Shown here piece after piece: positions 9,390 to 18,329 of a DNA stretch of 64,000 nt. A model generated the notes under the pieces. It did no database searches, had not been told where the DNA came from, and saw only the letters and a list, made by a program, of their open reading frames with translations. The stretch is taken from NCBI RefSeq assembly GCF_900112645.1, contig NZ_FOMO01000001.1:806001-870000 (forward strand). Direction: 5' to 3'. The position numbers and the translations under genes are program-made. Position 1 is the stretch's first letter; the number at the start of each line of letters is the position of its first letter. The stretch comes from Phytopseudomonas straminea (GTDB lineage Bacteria > Pseudomonadota > Gammaproteobacteria > Pseudomonadales > Pseudomonadaceae).

Positions 9390-11195
9390 ATGTCCGCACT
9401 GCGCTCCATTCAAGGCCGCTATACCCTGTTTCTGGTGTTGTTCGTCCTGGTCCTTATGGTGCTGACCGTAGTCGGCATCGGCCAGCTGGTCGCCCCAACC
9501 CTGCGCCATACCGAAGAACAGGTGGTACTCAACCGCATCGACGAAGTGGCGGAAGACATCGAGGACGAGCTGAACAAGGTTCAGGCCCAGCAACGCAGCA
9601 TCACCCAGACCATTCCCCTGTTGGAAAGCGACGCCATCGACAAGGTGCTGCCTGGCCTGGTCGACCAATACGGCGAGCTGAAGGTCTTCGGCGGCGGAAT
9701 CTGGCCGTTGCCCAACCAGCGCACCCCAGGGCGTAACAAGCACAGCACTTTCTGGCACCGCGACGGCTCCGGCAAGCTGGTGGTCAATACCTTCTGGAAC
9801 AGCGACCCGGCGCCCAACTACTACGACCAGAGCTGGTACAAGGGCGGCCTGGCCTCGCCCCGGGGCCAGTGCGCCTGGGCCGCTGCTTACAAGGACGATG
9901 CCAGCCAGGAGCCGCGAACCAACTGCGCCATGGCCATCCAGCGCAACGGCGTGGATTACGGCGTGGCCACCATCGACGTGACCTTGGGCTTCTTCAACGA
10001 CCTGGTCGCCGACAAGGAGAAGGACATCGGCGGGCAGATGCTGATCGTTGAAGGCGACGGCAAGATCATCAGCAACAGCACCCACTTGAGTAGCCCGGTG
10101 GTGCTCAAGAACATCAGCGAGCTGACTGCCACCTCGGCGTTCGCAGTGCAGGTCAGCAAGGCGCTCTCCCAACGCAACCAGCCGGTGCAACGCAGCGAAT
10201 TCGATAACGACGGCGTCGCCAGCACCCTCTATATGCGCGCGATCGACGGCACCCCGTGGTTCCTCGCCACCGCGCTGCCCACCTCGCAGATCACCGCCCA
10301 GCGCGATGACGTGCGGGGCACCCTGGCGCTGCTACAGATCCCCATGGTGTTGCTGCTCGTGGCAATGGCCGTGTATGCGATCCGCCAGCTGGTGCAGCGC
10401 ATGAAGACCCTGAAAGCCAACATCGATGCACTGTCCACCGGCGATGCCGACCTCACCCGACGCATCACCATCCGTGCCGAAGACGAACTGGGCGCCACCG
10501 CCGACAGCGTGGCGCAGAACGCCGCGGAGACGGCCGCCTTCACCCAGCGCGCCAACGAGCATGCCGACCGCTCTCGCGTGGTAGTGGGCGAAGCCTCGAA
10601 CAGCGTGACTGCGCTGATCGGCGAGGTAGCCAGTGCCACCAGCACCGTGGAGAACATGCGCCAGGACGCCGCGCGCATCACCGAAACCCTCGACGTAATC
10701 GGTGCCATTGCCGGGCAAACCAACCTGCTGGCCCTCAACGCCGCCATCGAAGCGGCGCGAGCAGGTGAGCAGGGTCGCGGCTTCGCGGTGGTCGCCGACG
10801 AAGTACGAGCCCTGGCGGCGCGCACCCAGGCCAGCACCTCGCAGATCAACGAGATGCTCGCCCGCCTGATCAGCGGGGTGAGCTCCTCGGTGACCGCCAT
10901 GGAAAATACCCAGGCCAGTTGCCAGTCGGAGGCGGACGCCACAGCGCGGGTCAATGCCGGGCTCGACGAGATGGCCAGCTCGGTCAACCAGATCAACACG
11001 CTCAGTACCCAGATCGCCACCGCCGCCAAGCAGCAGAGCGCAGTGACCGAGGAGATCAACCACAGCATGGTGCAGATCCGCCACATGGTCGACGATCTTG
11101 TGCAGAGCGGCCACGCCAGCGAAGACAACACCCGCAGCCTGCTGGAAGCCAACGGCCGGGTGATCAGCCTGATGAACCGCTTCAAGGTACGTTGA
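9390..11195 (+). CDS. Methyl-accepting chemotaxis protein
   Basis: This 601-residue chemoreceptor has a first membrane segment at about 10-32 and a large periplasmic sensor region (about 33-310, Cache-like by size and by the W-Y-K pattern [18 protein letters not shown]). A second membrane segment lies near 311-332, followed by a HAMP region (about 335-385) and a cytoplasmic signalling coiled coil. The conserved hairpin tip reads [20 protein letters not shown] followed by [17 protein letters not shown]. It would signal to CheA/CheW. The ligand cannot be deduced. It stands alone, without che genes, as is usual for pseudomonad receptors. Confidence 0.93.
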   Translation: MSALRSIQGRYTLFLVLFVLVLMVLTVVGIGQLVAPTLRHTEEQVVLNRIDEVAEDIEDELNKVQAQQRSITQTIPLLESDAIDKVLPGLVDQYGELKVFGGGIWPLPNQRTPGRNKHSTFWHRDGSGKLVVNTFWNSDPAPNYYDQSWYKGGLASPRGQCAWAAAYKDDASQEPRTNCAMAIQRNGVDYGVATIDVTLGFFNDLVADKEKDIGGQMLIVEGDGKIISNSTHLSSPVVLKNISELTATSAFAVQVSKALSQRNQPVQRSEFDNDGVASTLYMRAIDGTPWFLATALPTSQITAQRDDVRGTLALLQIPMVLLLVAMAVYAIRQLVQRMKTLKANIDALSTGDADLTRRITIRAEDELGATADSVAQNAAETAAFTQRANEHADRSRVVVGEASNSVTALIGEVASATSTVENMRQDAARITETLDVIGAIAGQTNLLALNAAIEAARAGEQGRGFAVVADEVRALAARTQASTSQINEMLARLISGVSSSVTAMENTQASCQSEADATARVNAGLDEMASSVNQINTLSTQIATAAKQQSAVTEEINHSMVQIRHMVDDLVQSGHASEDNTRSLLEANGRVISLMNRFKVR

Positions 11196-11237
11196 TCGAC
11201 GGCCGGCTCCCACGCCTGATGAGCGAGTCGGCACTCG

Positions 11238-12137
11238 CTACTTGAGCGCCTGCACCTCGCGGGTCAGCAGGTCGATAAATGCCTGGGCCAGGGGCGAGCG
11301 TTCCTGGCGGCGTTTGACCAGCCACACCGCGGTGGTGGCGTCGGTATCGGTCAGGGTGCGAAACACCACGCCATCGATGCGAATGCGCCGAAACGACGCC
11401 GGCAACACCGACACCCCAAGCCCCGCGGCCACCAGACCGATGATGGTCAACGCCTCGTGGGCCTCCTGGGTAATGCGCGGGCTGAACCCGGCTTGGCGCG
11501 CCAGGTTGAACAGCTGTCCGTACAGGCCGCTGCCATAGCTACGCGGAAAGAACACGAACGGCTCGTTTGCCAGTTCGGCAAGCGCCAGCCCTCGATCGTG
11601 CTCACCGGCCAATGGATGTCCGGCATGCAGCAGCGCCACCAGCGGCTCGCGCAGCAGCTCAACCGCGTCCAGCTCGGCGGGTAACTCCAGCGGGCGAATC
11701 ATGCCGATCTGCAGCTTCTTTTCCAGCAGCGCCTGGCTGACCTGGCGGCTGGTCATTTCCTGCAGATTGAGGTGCACCGCCGGGAACGCCTGGCGAAAGG
11801 CGAATACCGCCCGCGGAATGATCGACACGAACGGTGCCGAAGCGGTAAAGCCGATCTGCAGTTCGCCGATTTCGCCTTGCTCGGCGCGGCGCACCACGTC
11901 CACCGACTTGCTGACCTGTGCGAGGGTCTGCCGCGTTTCCTCGAGAAACAGCCGCCCGGCATCGGTGAGCGCAACATGTCGGTTACTGCGCTCGAACAGG
12001 CGCACGCCGAGTTCCTGCTCCAGTGCCTGGATCTGCTGGCTCAGCGGTGGCTGAGAGATACCCAACAGATCGGCGGCACGGCCGAAGTGCAGCTCTTCGG
12101 CCACCGCCACGAAGTAACGCAAATGGCGCAATTCCAT
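11238..12137 (-). CDS. LysR-family transcriptional regulator
   Basis: The 299-residue protein has the LysR winged helix-turn-helix at residues 1-60 (MELRHLRYFVAVAEELHFGR, then AADLLGISQPPLSQQIQALE). An effector-binding domain follows from about residue 90. An in-frame ATG-less extension reaches 12266, but the conserved start MELRHLRYF at 12137 is preferred. It is divergent from an MFS exporter gene, the usual layout of a regulator and its target. The pair resembles E. coli ynfL/ynfM. The inducer is unknown. Confidence 0.92.
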   Translation of the reverse strand: MELRHLRYFVAVAEELHFGRAADLLGISQPPLSQQIQALEQELGVRLFERSNRHVALTDAGRLFLEETRQTLAQVSKSVDVVRRAEQGEIGELQIGFTASAPFVSIIPRAVFAFRQAFPAVHLNLQEMTSRQVSQALLEKKLQIGMIRPLELPAELDAVELLREPLVALLHAGHPLAGEHDRGLALAELANEPFVFFPRSYGSGLYGQLFNLARQAGFSPRITQEAHEALTIIGLVAAGLGVSVLPASFRRIRIDGVVFRTLTDTDATTAVWLVKRRQERSPLAQAFIDLLTREVQALK

Positions 12138-12309
12138 GTTCGCTCCAATAGGTCGCCATACGTATCGATTGGGTCGAATATTATATTGGAAAGAACTTGC
12201 CAGCCTACTTATCCTGACGCCATTCCCAATAACAACAACCACCCGTGCTGGCCGGTGCCAGCGCATACGGCGGCGTTTTGCCTGGGGAAAGTAAATTCAC
12301 GAGGAAGCA
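12138..12309. promoter_or_regulatory. Divergent LysR/MFS control region
   Basis: This 172-nt region separates the two divergent genes. It contains the palindrome ATACGTAT (12158-12165) and an AT-rich stretch near 12177-12190. LysR proteins usually bind T-N11-A inverted repeats between divergent genes, so the palindrome is a reasonable operator candidate. No experimental support is available. Confidence 0.4.
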
Positions 12310-13593
12310 ATGAGTCAGCCCGTTACACCCGACGCGTGCATCAGCCCCCAGAATGAGAAACCTGCGCCCGGCAGCGCGCCTCTGGAGCCCATTTACATCC
12401 AGAAGGGCACCCATGCCTTTCTGCGCACCATTCTCGCCATGTGCAGCGGCGGTTTCGCCACCTTCGCGCTGCTCTACTGCGTGCAACCGATGATGCCGAT
12501 GCTGGCGCGCCAGTTCGATTTGAGCGCCGCGCAGAGCAGCCTGATCCTTTCCGTCTCTACCATCACCCTGGCCCTCGGCCTGTTGATAACCGGGCCGCTG
12601 TCCGATGCACTGGGCCGTAAACCGGTAATGGTCGTGTCGCTGCTCGCCGCCGCCGTGTTCACCGTCGGCAGTGCGCTGATGCCAACCTGGGAAGGCGTGC
12701 TGGTGATGCGCGCACTGGTCGGCCTTGCGCTCAGCGGTCTGGCCGCCGTAGCCATGAGTTACCTCAGCGAGGAAATCGACCCGCTGCACCTGGGCCTGGC
12801 CATGGGCGTGTACATCGGCGGCAACGCCATCGGTGGCATGAGCGGGCGCCTGCTCAGCGGCGTGTTGGTCGACTTCATGTCCTGGCACGCGGTACTCGGC
12901 ACCCTGGGTGGCCTGGGCTTGCTGGCCGGTCTGGCGTTCTGGCGCCTGCTGCCCGAGTCGCGCAACTTCCGCGCCCGCTCGCTGCGCCCGCGCAGCCTGC
13001 TGCAGGGCTACACCCTGCAATTTCGTGATGCGGGCCTGCCGTGGTTGTTCCTGCAGGGCTTCCTGCTGATGGGCGCCTTCGTGACCCTGTTCAATTACAT
13101 TGGCTACCGGCTGATCGAAGCGCCGTTCAAGCTCGACCAGACCAGCATCGGCCTGCTGTCGATCGTCTATCTGTCCGGCATCTACAGCTCCGCGCAGGTC
13201 GGCGCCCTGGCCGACAAGCTGGGCCGGCGCAAGGTGCTGTGGGCGGTGATCGGCCTGATGCTAGGCGGCCTGGTGCTGACCCTGTTCAACGTGCTGCCGG
13301 TGATCCTGGTTGGCATGCTGCTGTTCACCTTCGGTTTCTTCGGCGCCCACTCGGTATCGAGCAGCTGGATCGGCCGCCGCGCCAAGCAAGCAAAGGGCCA
13401 GGCATCGTCGCTGTACCTGTTCTGCTACTACCTGGGCTCCAGCGTCGCCGGCACCTTGGGCGGCGTGTTCTGGCAGGCCGGCGGCTGGGACGGCCTGGGC
13501 CTGTTCATCGGCTCGCTGCTGTTGATCTCCCTGGCCGTAGCCCTGCACCTGTCGCGCCTGCAGGCGTTGCCCATAGCGGTGGCGTCGCGCTGA
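12310..13593 (+). CDS. MFS transporter, YnfM-like
   Basis: The 427-residue protein has about 40 cytoplasmic N-terminal residues and then about 12 hydrophobic segments. MFS motif A is seen as GPLSDALGRKPVM (residues 95-107) and its repeat-half copy as GALADKLGRRKVL near 298. This organisation fits the drug:proton antiporter-1 group that includes YnfM. The substrate cannot be predicted. It is divergent from the LysR gene and ends at a bidirectional terminator shared with yhhQ. Confidence 0.9.
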   Translation: MSQPVTPDACISPQNEKPAPGSAPLEPIYIQKGTHAFLRTILAMCSGGFATFALLYCVQPMMPMLARQFDLSAAQSSLILSVSTITLALGLLITGPLSDALGRKPVMVVSLLAAAVFTVGSALMPTWEGVLVMRALVGLALSGLAAVAMSYLSEEIDPLHLGLAMGVYIGGNAIGGMSGRLLSGVLVDFMSWHAVLGTLGGLGLLAGLAFWRLLPESRNFRARSLRPRSLLQGYTLQFRDAGLPWLFLQGFLLMGAFVTLFNYIGYRLIEAPFKLDQTSIGLLSIVYLSGIYSSAQVGALADKLGRRKVLWAVIGLMLGGLVLTLFNVLPVILVGMLLFTFGFFGAHSVSSSWIGRRAKQAKGQASSLYLFCYYLGSSVAGTLGGVFWQAGGWDGLGLFIGSLLLISLAVALHLSRLQALPIAVASR

Positions 13594-13612
13594 GCCGATC
13601 ACACGCGTAAAC

Positions 13613-13650
13613 AAAAACGCCGGATGCCCGTGAGGGGATCCGGCGTTTTC
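13613..13650. terminator. Bidirectional terminator between MFS gene and yhhQ
   Basis: Arms AAAACGCCGGAT (13614-13625) and ATCCGGCGTTTT (13638-13649) are perfect reverse complements. They give T-runs in both directions between convergent genes. Confidence 0.9.
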
Positions 13651-13663
13651 GTGTGCGGCTGAC

Positions 13664-14314
13664 TCAGTTCAGCACGCTGCGTTGCGGCAGGCGCCGTACG
13701 ATGGCGCCAAGCAGCATGCCGTACAGCGGCACGAACAGCGCCAGGCTGACGGCCAGCTTGATCACGTAATCCACCATGGCGATTTCCACCCAGTTGGCAG
13801 CCATGAAAGGGTCGCTGCTCTGCCAGAAGGCGATGGAGAAGAACGCCAGGGTATCCATGGCCTGGCCGAACACGCTCGAGGCAGTCGGCGCAATCCACCA
13901 CTGCGGCAACTTGCGCAGGCGGTCGAACACCTGAATGTCGAGCAGTTGGCCAAGCACGTATGCCAGGAAGCTGGCCAGCGCGATGCGGAACACGAACAGG
14001 TTGAATTCGCCGATGGCCGCCAGGCCGCCAAAGGCGCCGTCATGGAACAGCACCGAGACGATGTAGGAAGCGATCAGTGCCGGCACCATCACTCGGGCGA
14101 TCACCACGCGGGCAGCGTGCTTGCCGATCAGGCGTACGGTAAGGTCGGTGGCCAGAAAGATGAACGGAAAGCTGAACGCACCCCAGGTGGTGTGCCAGCC
14201 GAACAGGGTGATCGGCAGCTGCACCAGGTAGTTGCTGGCGATGATGATGAGGATGTGAAACGCGATCAGCGCTGCCAATACGGAGCGGCTGACCGAGGCG
14301 GGAAGCAGGGTCAT
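13664..14314 (-). CDS. yhhQ: VUT-family queuosine precursor transporter
   Basis: The 216-residue protein has about six hydrophobic segments and the family features IIASNYLVQLPITLFGWHTT near the N-terminus and GQAMDTLAFFSIAFW near residue 150. YhhQ (DUF165/VUT family) imports 7-cyano-7-deazaguanine and related queuosine precursors across the inner membrane in E. coli. ATG at 14314 has an AAGGA ribosome site at proper spacing and begins MTLLPASVSR, so it is chosen over an upstream in-frame start at 14368. It is convergent with the MFS gene. Confidence 0.88.
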   Translation of the reverse strand: MTLLPASVSRSVLAALIAFHILIIIASNYLVQLPITLFGWHTTWGAFSFPFIFLATDLTVRLIGKHAARVVIARVMVPALIASYIVSVLFHDGAFGGLAAIGEFNLFVFRIALASFLAYVLGQLLDIQVFDRLRKLPQWWIAPTASSVFGQAMDTLAFFSIAFWQSSDPFMAANWVEIAMVDYVIKLAVSLALFVPLYGMLLGAIVRRLPQRSVLN

Positions 14315-14621
14315 GGGATGTCCTTTTTCGTGAAATGGGGTTAGGGAACCCATTGCTGCCACCGACATGGCAGCGAGCGGCGCGCAGTGTACTGCCTGGA
14401 CCGCGCTGGCGACAGCCCGCCTGGCGGATGGCGGGCTTCTTCAATAGTGATGCGTCGAAGGAAGAAGCAGACGTTGCGCAGCTGCTTTGTGGGAGGGGCT
14501 TCAGCCACGAGCTTTACCAGGCGCAAAGAACTCGGGGCTAAAGCGGATCGCCGCCCGGCCCCTCCTACAATTCACGCGAACGGCCACTCCCGCCACACAA
14601 CATGTCGTTCCGCCGATCCTG
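14315..14621. other. Intergenic region yhhQ / NlpC gene with REP element
   Basis: These 307 nt hold the yhhQ promoter side, a GC-rich inverted repeat GCCCGCC/GGCGGGC around 14415-14436 followed by TTCTTC, and the REPIN-like element at 14488-14568. I see no gene here. Confidence 0.6.
14488..14568. repeat. REP/REPIN-like element, copy 2
   Basis: It begins TGTGGGAGGGGCTTCAGCC and ends GGCCCCTCCTAC, as does copy 1 at 1641-1724. It also shares the sub-terminal CGGATCGCCGCCCGG-type segment but has a different central loop. Same orientation as copy 1. Confidence 0.75.
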
Positions 14622-15164
14622 TCAGTTGTTACTCGCCAGCTGCGCACCGTCCGGCATCACCCGACGCGCCAGCTGGAAGTGCTTCTTCCAGTAGCCGTCG
14701 CTGAGCTTGTCGATACGCACGTTGGTGCCGCGACGCGGCGCGTGAATGAAGCGGTCGTTGCCCAGGTAAATGGCCACGTGGTCGACGTTGCGCCCGCGGA
14801 TGCGGAAGAACAGCAGATCGCCCGGCTCCAGATCGCCCTTGGCCACCTTGGGGCCGTCGACGCGGGAGAGGTCGCGGGAAGTACGCGGCAGATCGAGGTC
14901 ATCGACCTGCTTGAAGGCGTATTTGACTAAGCCGCTGCAGTCGAAACCGTGCTCGGGGCTGGTGCCACCCCAGCGATAGGGCGTGCCCAACGCGCTCAAT
15001 GCGCGACGAACAACGGCTTGGGAGGAGTTAGGATCGAGTTTGGCGGGGGCGACGACACGGCTGCTGCCGTCCTGCATGTGAACCCGGAAGCTGGCGGATG
15101 CGTTGCCAGCCGCAGCACATAAGAGGGTGCTACCTAAAATCAGAGAGATAATCAGTTTATTCAA
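14622..15164 (-). CDS. NlpC/P60 (C40) peptidoglycan endopeptidase
   Basis: The 180-residue protein has a signal peptide (MNKLIISLILGSTLLCAAAG, cleavage near residue 24) and an NlpC/P60 domain from about residue 50. Catalytic residues are visible: Cys76 in FDCSGLV, His129 in VDHVAIYLG and a third polar residue His141 in FIHAPRRG. Such enzymes cleave the gamma-D-Glu to diaminopimelate bond of peptide stems in the periplasm. It stands alone on the minus strand, and substrate specificity is not resolved. Confidence 0.92.
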   Translation of the reverse strand: MNKLIISLILGSTLLCAAAGNASASFRVHMQDGSSRVVAPAKLDPNSSQAVVRRALSALGTPYRWGGTSPEHGFDCSGLVKYAFKQVDDLDLPRTSRDLSRVDGPKVAKGDLEPGDLLFFRIRGRNVDHVAIYLGNDRFIHAPRRGTNVRIDKLSDGYWKKHFQLARRVMPDGAQLASNN

Positions 15165-15416
15165 TGTGATGACCTAGAAAGAAGACTCAAGCCAAGCGCC
15201 GCGAATCCCTTCCTGAATCAGCCACTTGCAACCTAAATAATGAAATAAAAGAGTGCTCCGCACATCCCATGGACGGACAGCCCAAGACCACAATCGGTTC
15301 AATTCTGTTCACCTTTGGCGACGAACGGTATATGCCGTTAACGATCTCCAACGGCAATAAGATCAGCACCTTCATCTGCTAGGGTTAAGGCTTCCTCATG
15401 CATAAGGACACCGCCG

Positions 15417-16343
15417 ATGAAGCCTCTGAAGACCGTGATCACCGCCGGGTTGCTGGCCCTCAGCGTCAGCCTCCATGCCCACGCCGAAGACGCCAAGTGC
15501 GCCAGCGTCAGCCTTGCCGACCCGGGCTGGAGCGATATCGCGGTCACCAACGGAATCGCCAGCCTGCTGCTCGATGGCCTGGGCTACAAAGCGCAGACGC
15601 GCACCCTGGCCGTGCCGATCATCTTCGCCGGGTTGCAGAAAGGGCAGGTCGACGTGTTCCTCGGCAACTGGATGCCGGCCGGCCAGCACGACTACGACCG
15701 CTACGTAGCCAGCGGGCAGATCGACAAGGTGGTGGAAAACCTCGGCGGCACCGAATACACCCTGGCCGTGCCGACCTACGCCCACGAAGCTGGCGTGAAG
15801 GATTTCAACGACCTCGCCAAATTCGCCGACAAGTTCGGCAAGAAGATCTATGGCATCGGCTCGGGCTCGCCGGCCAATGACTATATTCGCCAGATGATCG
15901 CCGGTAACGAGTTTGGCCTGGGCGACTGGCAGCTGGTCGAGTCAAGCGAGCAGGCCATGCTGGTACAGGTCGGCCGCGCGGTGAAACGCGACGAGTTCGT
16001 GGTGTTCCTGGGCTGGACGCCGCACCCGATGAACGTGCAGTTCGACATGCAGTACCTCAAGGGCGGCGAGAAATTCTTCGGCAGCACCGGTTCGGTCAAC
16101 ACCCTGGCCCGCAAAGGCTTTGTTGCCGAATGCCCGAACGTGGGCAAGCTGCTGACCAACCTGAAATTCACCCAGGAGATGGAAAACACCATCATGGACG
16201 ACGTGCTCAACCGCAAGGAGGCCAACGGCACCGCCATCAAAAACTGGATCAAGGCCAACCCGCAGGTGCTAGACGGCTGGCTGGAGGGTGTGAAAACCCG
16301 TGATGGCGGTGACGGACTGGCGGCAGTGAAGGCCAAGCTGTAA
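15417..16343 (+). CDS. choX: Choline/quaternary-amine ABC transporter substrate-binding protein
   Basis: The 308-residue protein has a signal peptide ending near HAHA (about residue 22) and the OpuAC-type periplasmic binding fold, with CASVSLADPGWSDIAVTNG, FLGNWMPAGQHDYDRYV and VVFLGWTPHPMNVQFDM. Tryptophan-rich segments of this sort form the aromatic cage for trimethylammonium ligands. It resembles ChoX-type choline-binding proteins. No ATPase or permease gene is adjacent, so it would have to serve a transporter encoded elsewhere, as with other orphan binding proteins of pseudomonads. Ligand identity (choline, betaine or carnitine) is inferred only. Confidence 0.85.
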   Translation: MKPLKTVITAGLLALSVSLHAHAEDAKCASVSLADPGWSDIAVTNGIASLLLDGLGYKAQTRTLAVPIIFAGLQKGQVDVFLGNWMPAGQHDYDRYVASGQIDKVVENLGGTEYTLAVPTYAHEAGVKDFNDLAKFADKFGKKIYGIGSGSPANDYIRQMIAGNEFGLGDWQLVESSEQAMLVQVGRAVKRDEFVVFLGWTPHPMNVQFDMQYLKGGEKFFGSTGSVNTLARKGFVAECPNVGKLLTNLKFTQEMENTIMDDVLNRKEANGTAIKNWIKANPQVLDGWLEGVKTRDGGDGLAAVKAKL

Positions 16344-16349
16344 GCACGA

Positions 16350-16368
16350 GGCCGGCGGAGCGCCGGCC
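16350..16368. terminator. GC-rich hairpin between choX and PilZ gene
   Basis: GGCCGGCG (16350-16357) and CGCCGGCC (16361-16368) pair around GAG between two convergent genes. There is no clear T-run in either direction, so it is a weak or factor-assisted terminator. Confidence 0.5.
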
Positions 16369-16376
16369 TGTCGAAT

Positions 16377-16643
16377 TCACTCGCGAATAAAGCGCAGCCC
16401 CACGCCCTCGGGGGTAACGCGCATGACTTCCATTTCCAGGATGGGCGCCGCGATGGGCAAATCCTGCACCTGGCCGGTCACCCGGGTGCCGAGTTCCAGA
16501 GCGGCCAGGTCATCGTGCTTGACGTACACGCCCCCGTCGGACAGGTCGCGGGTCTGAGCGACCAGCTCGCCGAAGCTCGGGTGGCAAATCTTGATGCGGC
16601 ATTTCATCGGTGTACGGGGATGCTGACGCTGGTTGGCAGACAT
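16377..16643 (-). CDS. PilZ-domain c-di-GMP-binding protein
   Basis: The 88-residue protein is essentially one PilZ domain. The two c-di-GMP-contact motifs are present: RQHPR (RxxxR, about residues 6-10) near the N-terminus and DLSDGG (D/NxSxxG) at about 31-36. It is therefore expected to bind the second messenger and act as a small adaptor in the cytoplasm. It matches the position of the PilZ gene beside the lipid A acyltransferase in P. aeruginosa. Its target is unknown. Confidence 0.9.
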   Translation of the reverse strand: MSANQRQHPRTPMKCRIKICHPSFGELVAQTRDLSDGGVYVKHDDLAALELGTRVTGQVQDLPIAAPILEMEVMRVTPEGVGLRFIRE

Positions 16644-16709
16644 GTCCTGGCAGCCTCGAGAAGGTGTGCCCCGTTAATAGCTCAAAACACCGAACAAGCC
16701 TAGCGAAAC

Positions 16710-16730
16710 GGCGCCTCATTGCGAGGCGCC
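16710..16730 (-). terminator. Hairpin terminator after lipid A acyltransferase gene
   Basis: GGCGCCTC (16710-16717) and GAGGCGCC (16723-16730) pair around a 5-nt loop, 7 nt after the acyltransferase stop. In the minus direction GTTTCG follows, a short T-rich tail. Confidence 0.65.
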
Positions 16731-16737
16731 ACAAATT

Positions 16738-17655
16738 TCAGTACCAGCGCGCTTCGCCCTCGGGGCGTTTCTTGAAACGCTTCATGCTCCACATGTACTG
16801 GCTGGGGTAGGCGCGCACGTACTTCTCGACCACGCTGCTCATGGCCGCCACAGCGGTGTAGGTGTCTTCGCTGTACATCGCTTCCGGCGCGGCTTCGAGG
16901 ATGACCTTGTAGCCGGAGCCATCTTCAAGGCGCAGCGCATGCAGGAACACGCCCACCGCCTTGCCGCCGGCAAGCATGCCCGGCACGAACTTGCTGGTCA
17001 GCGCCACGGTGCCGCAGAAGGGCACGAACATCCCGGACGACAGGCTTGGCTCCGGGTCGGCGGGAATGCCCACCGCGCCGCCCTTGCGCACTTCCTTGAT
17101 GACGCTGAGGATGCCTTCCTTGGTCGACGGTGCCACGCGGTTGCCCAGCTGCACGCGCTGCTCGCGCAGCAGGTCATCGACCGCCTTGAGCTTGGGCGGG
17201 CGGTAGAAAATGATCGGTTTGCACTGCGAGCAGTAGAAGTGGTTGAGCACTTCCCAGTTGCCCAGGTGGCTGGTAATGCCGACCACGCCCTTGCCAGAAG
17301 CCAGCGCCGCTTCCAGCACTTCCAGGCCTTCGACTTCACGCACGCGCGCCAGCGACTTGTGCGCGGGCCAGACCCAGGCGCAAGCACTTTCGGTCAGGGT
17401 GCGGCCAATGTCCATGAGGCTGCGGCCTACCAGCTTGTCGTGCTCGGCAGCATTCAATTCGGGGAAGCATTTGGCGAGGTTGATGCGCACCACGTCACGA
17501 GAGCCGTTGGGCAGCCTCCACATCAGCCAGCCGATGATCGCACCGAGCGACTGCACAGCGCGCCAGGGCAGGAGGGCAAACAAGCGCAGGGAACCGACCA
17601 CCAGCGCGCCTTTGAGCTTTTCCACGAACAGCTCCGATTGAGAAAAGGCGTCCAT
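16738..17655 (-). CDS. htrB: Lipid A biosynthesis lauroyl acyltransferase (HtrB/LpxL family)
   Basis: The 305-residue protein transfers a secondary laurate-type chain from acyl-ACP to the Kdo-lipid A precursor at the inner membrane. It has an N-terminal hydrophobic anchor (about 15-40), the catalytic HX4E motif in SHLGNWE near residue 125 and a conserved PADPEPSLSSGMFVPF segment. ATG at 17655 gives MDAFSQSELFVEKLKG. An alternative in-frame start at 17694 exists but looks less like the family. Pseudomonads commonly have two HtrB homologues with different acyl positions, and which one this is cannot be decided here. Confidence 0.88.
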   Translation of the reverse strand: MDAFSQSELFVEKLKGALVVGSLRLFALLPWRAVQSLGAIIGWLMWRLPNGSRDVVRINLAKCFPELNAAEHDKLVGRSLMDIGRTLTESACAWVWPAHKSLARVREVEGLEVLEAALASGKGVVGITSHLGNWEVLNHFYCSQCKPIIFYRPPKLKAVDDLLREQRVQLGNRVAPSTKEGILSVIKEVRKGGAVGIPADPEPSLSSGMFVPFCGTVALTSKFVPGMLAGGKAVGVFLHALRLEDGSGYKVILEAAPEAMYSEDTYTAVAAMSSVVEKYVRAYPSQYMWSMKRFKKRPEGEARWY

Positions 17656-17714
17656 TGTAACCGCCCGAAGAGCCGATGTGGCCGTTACATACACGAACAG
17701 AAACGCGCAAACCT

Positions 17715-18329
17715 TCAGTAAAGCTGGGTTTTCAGGCGCTCCTGAAGCTGCTGTTCGTAGGCTTCGACGTCGAAACTCTCGTCCATCACCGCTTTGAGCA
17801 GGTCGCCCGCCGACGGCAGGCTGGCCCGCTCAACTTGGCGCTCGGCATTCCACAGGCCCGAGCGCACCGCCGCCTTGGAACACTGGAAGTAGCAGGTGTC
17901 GACGCTGATGCGCAGCACGCTGCGCGGCAGCTTACCTTGCGCTTCGCACAGCGCCAGCAATTCAGGGTCCAGCGAGATGCTCGCGCGGCCGTTGACCCGG
18001 AAGCTCTCGCCGACCCCAGGGATCAGAAACAGCAGCGCCACCTGGGGGTCGTGGATGATGTTGCGCAAGGAGTCGATGCGGTTGTTGCCGGGGCGATCCG
18101 GCAGCAGCAGGGTGCGCTCATCGAGAACTCGTACGAACCCCGGTGCGTCGCCCCGCGGCGAGCAGTCCAGCCCGTCCGGGCCGTGAGTGCCCAGCACCAC
18201 GAAAGGCGATGCGGCCACCAGCGCCTGATAGGGCGCGCTCAGGCAGGGCATTTCCTTGCGCAGCGAGCGCTCATGAGGCATGCCGTACAGCGCCTGCAGC
18301 TGCTCGAGGGTGTCGATGGTGGCGCTCAT
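17715..18329 (-). CDS. Pyridoxamine 5'-phosphate oxidase-like FMN-binding protein
   Basis: The 204-residue protein has a split-barrel flavin fold of the PNPOx-like superfamily, with VVLGTHGPDGLDCSPRGDAP, then LLLPDRPGNNRIDSLRNI and VALLFLIPGVGESFRVNGRA. The region is typical of the PPOX_FMN subfamily rather than of vitamin B6 PdxH. The enzymatic role is unknown. Its start overlaps the tag stop by 4 nt, so the two are co-translated on the minus strand. Confidence 0.85.
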   Translation of the reverse strand: MSATIDTLEQLQALYGMPHERSLRKEMPCLSAPYQALVAASPFVVLGTHGPDGLDCSPRGDAPGFVRVLDERTLLLPDRPGNNRIDSLRNIIHDPQVALLFLIPGVGESFRVNGRASISLDPELLALCEAQGKLPRSVLRISVDTCYFQCSKAAVRSGLWNAERQVERASLPSAGDLLKAVMDESFDVEAYEQQLQERLKTQLY

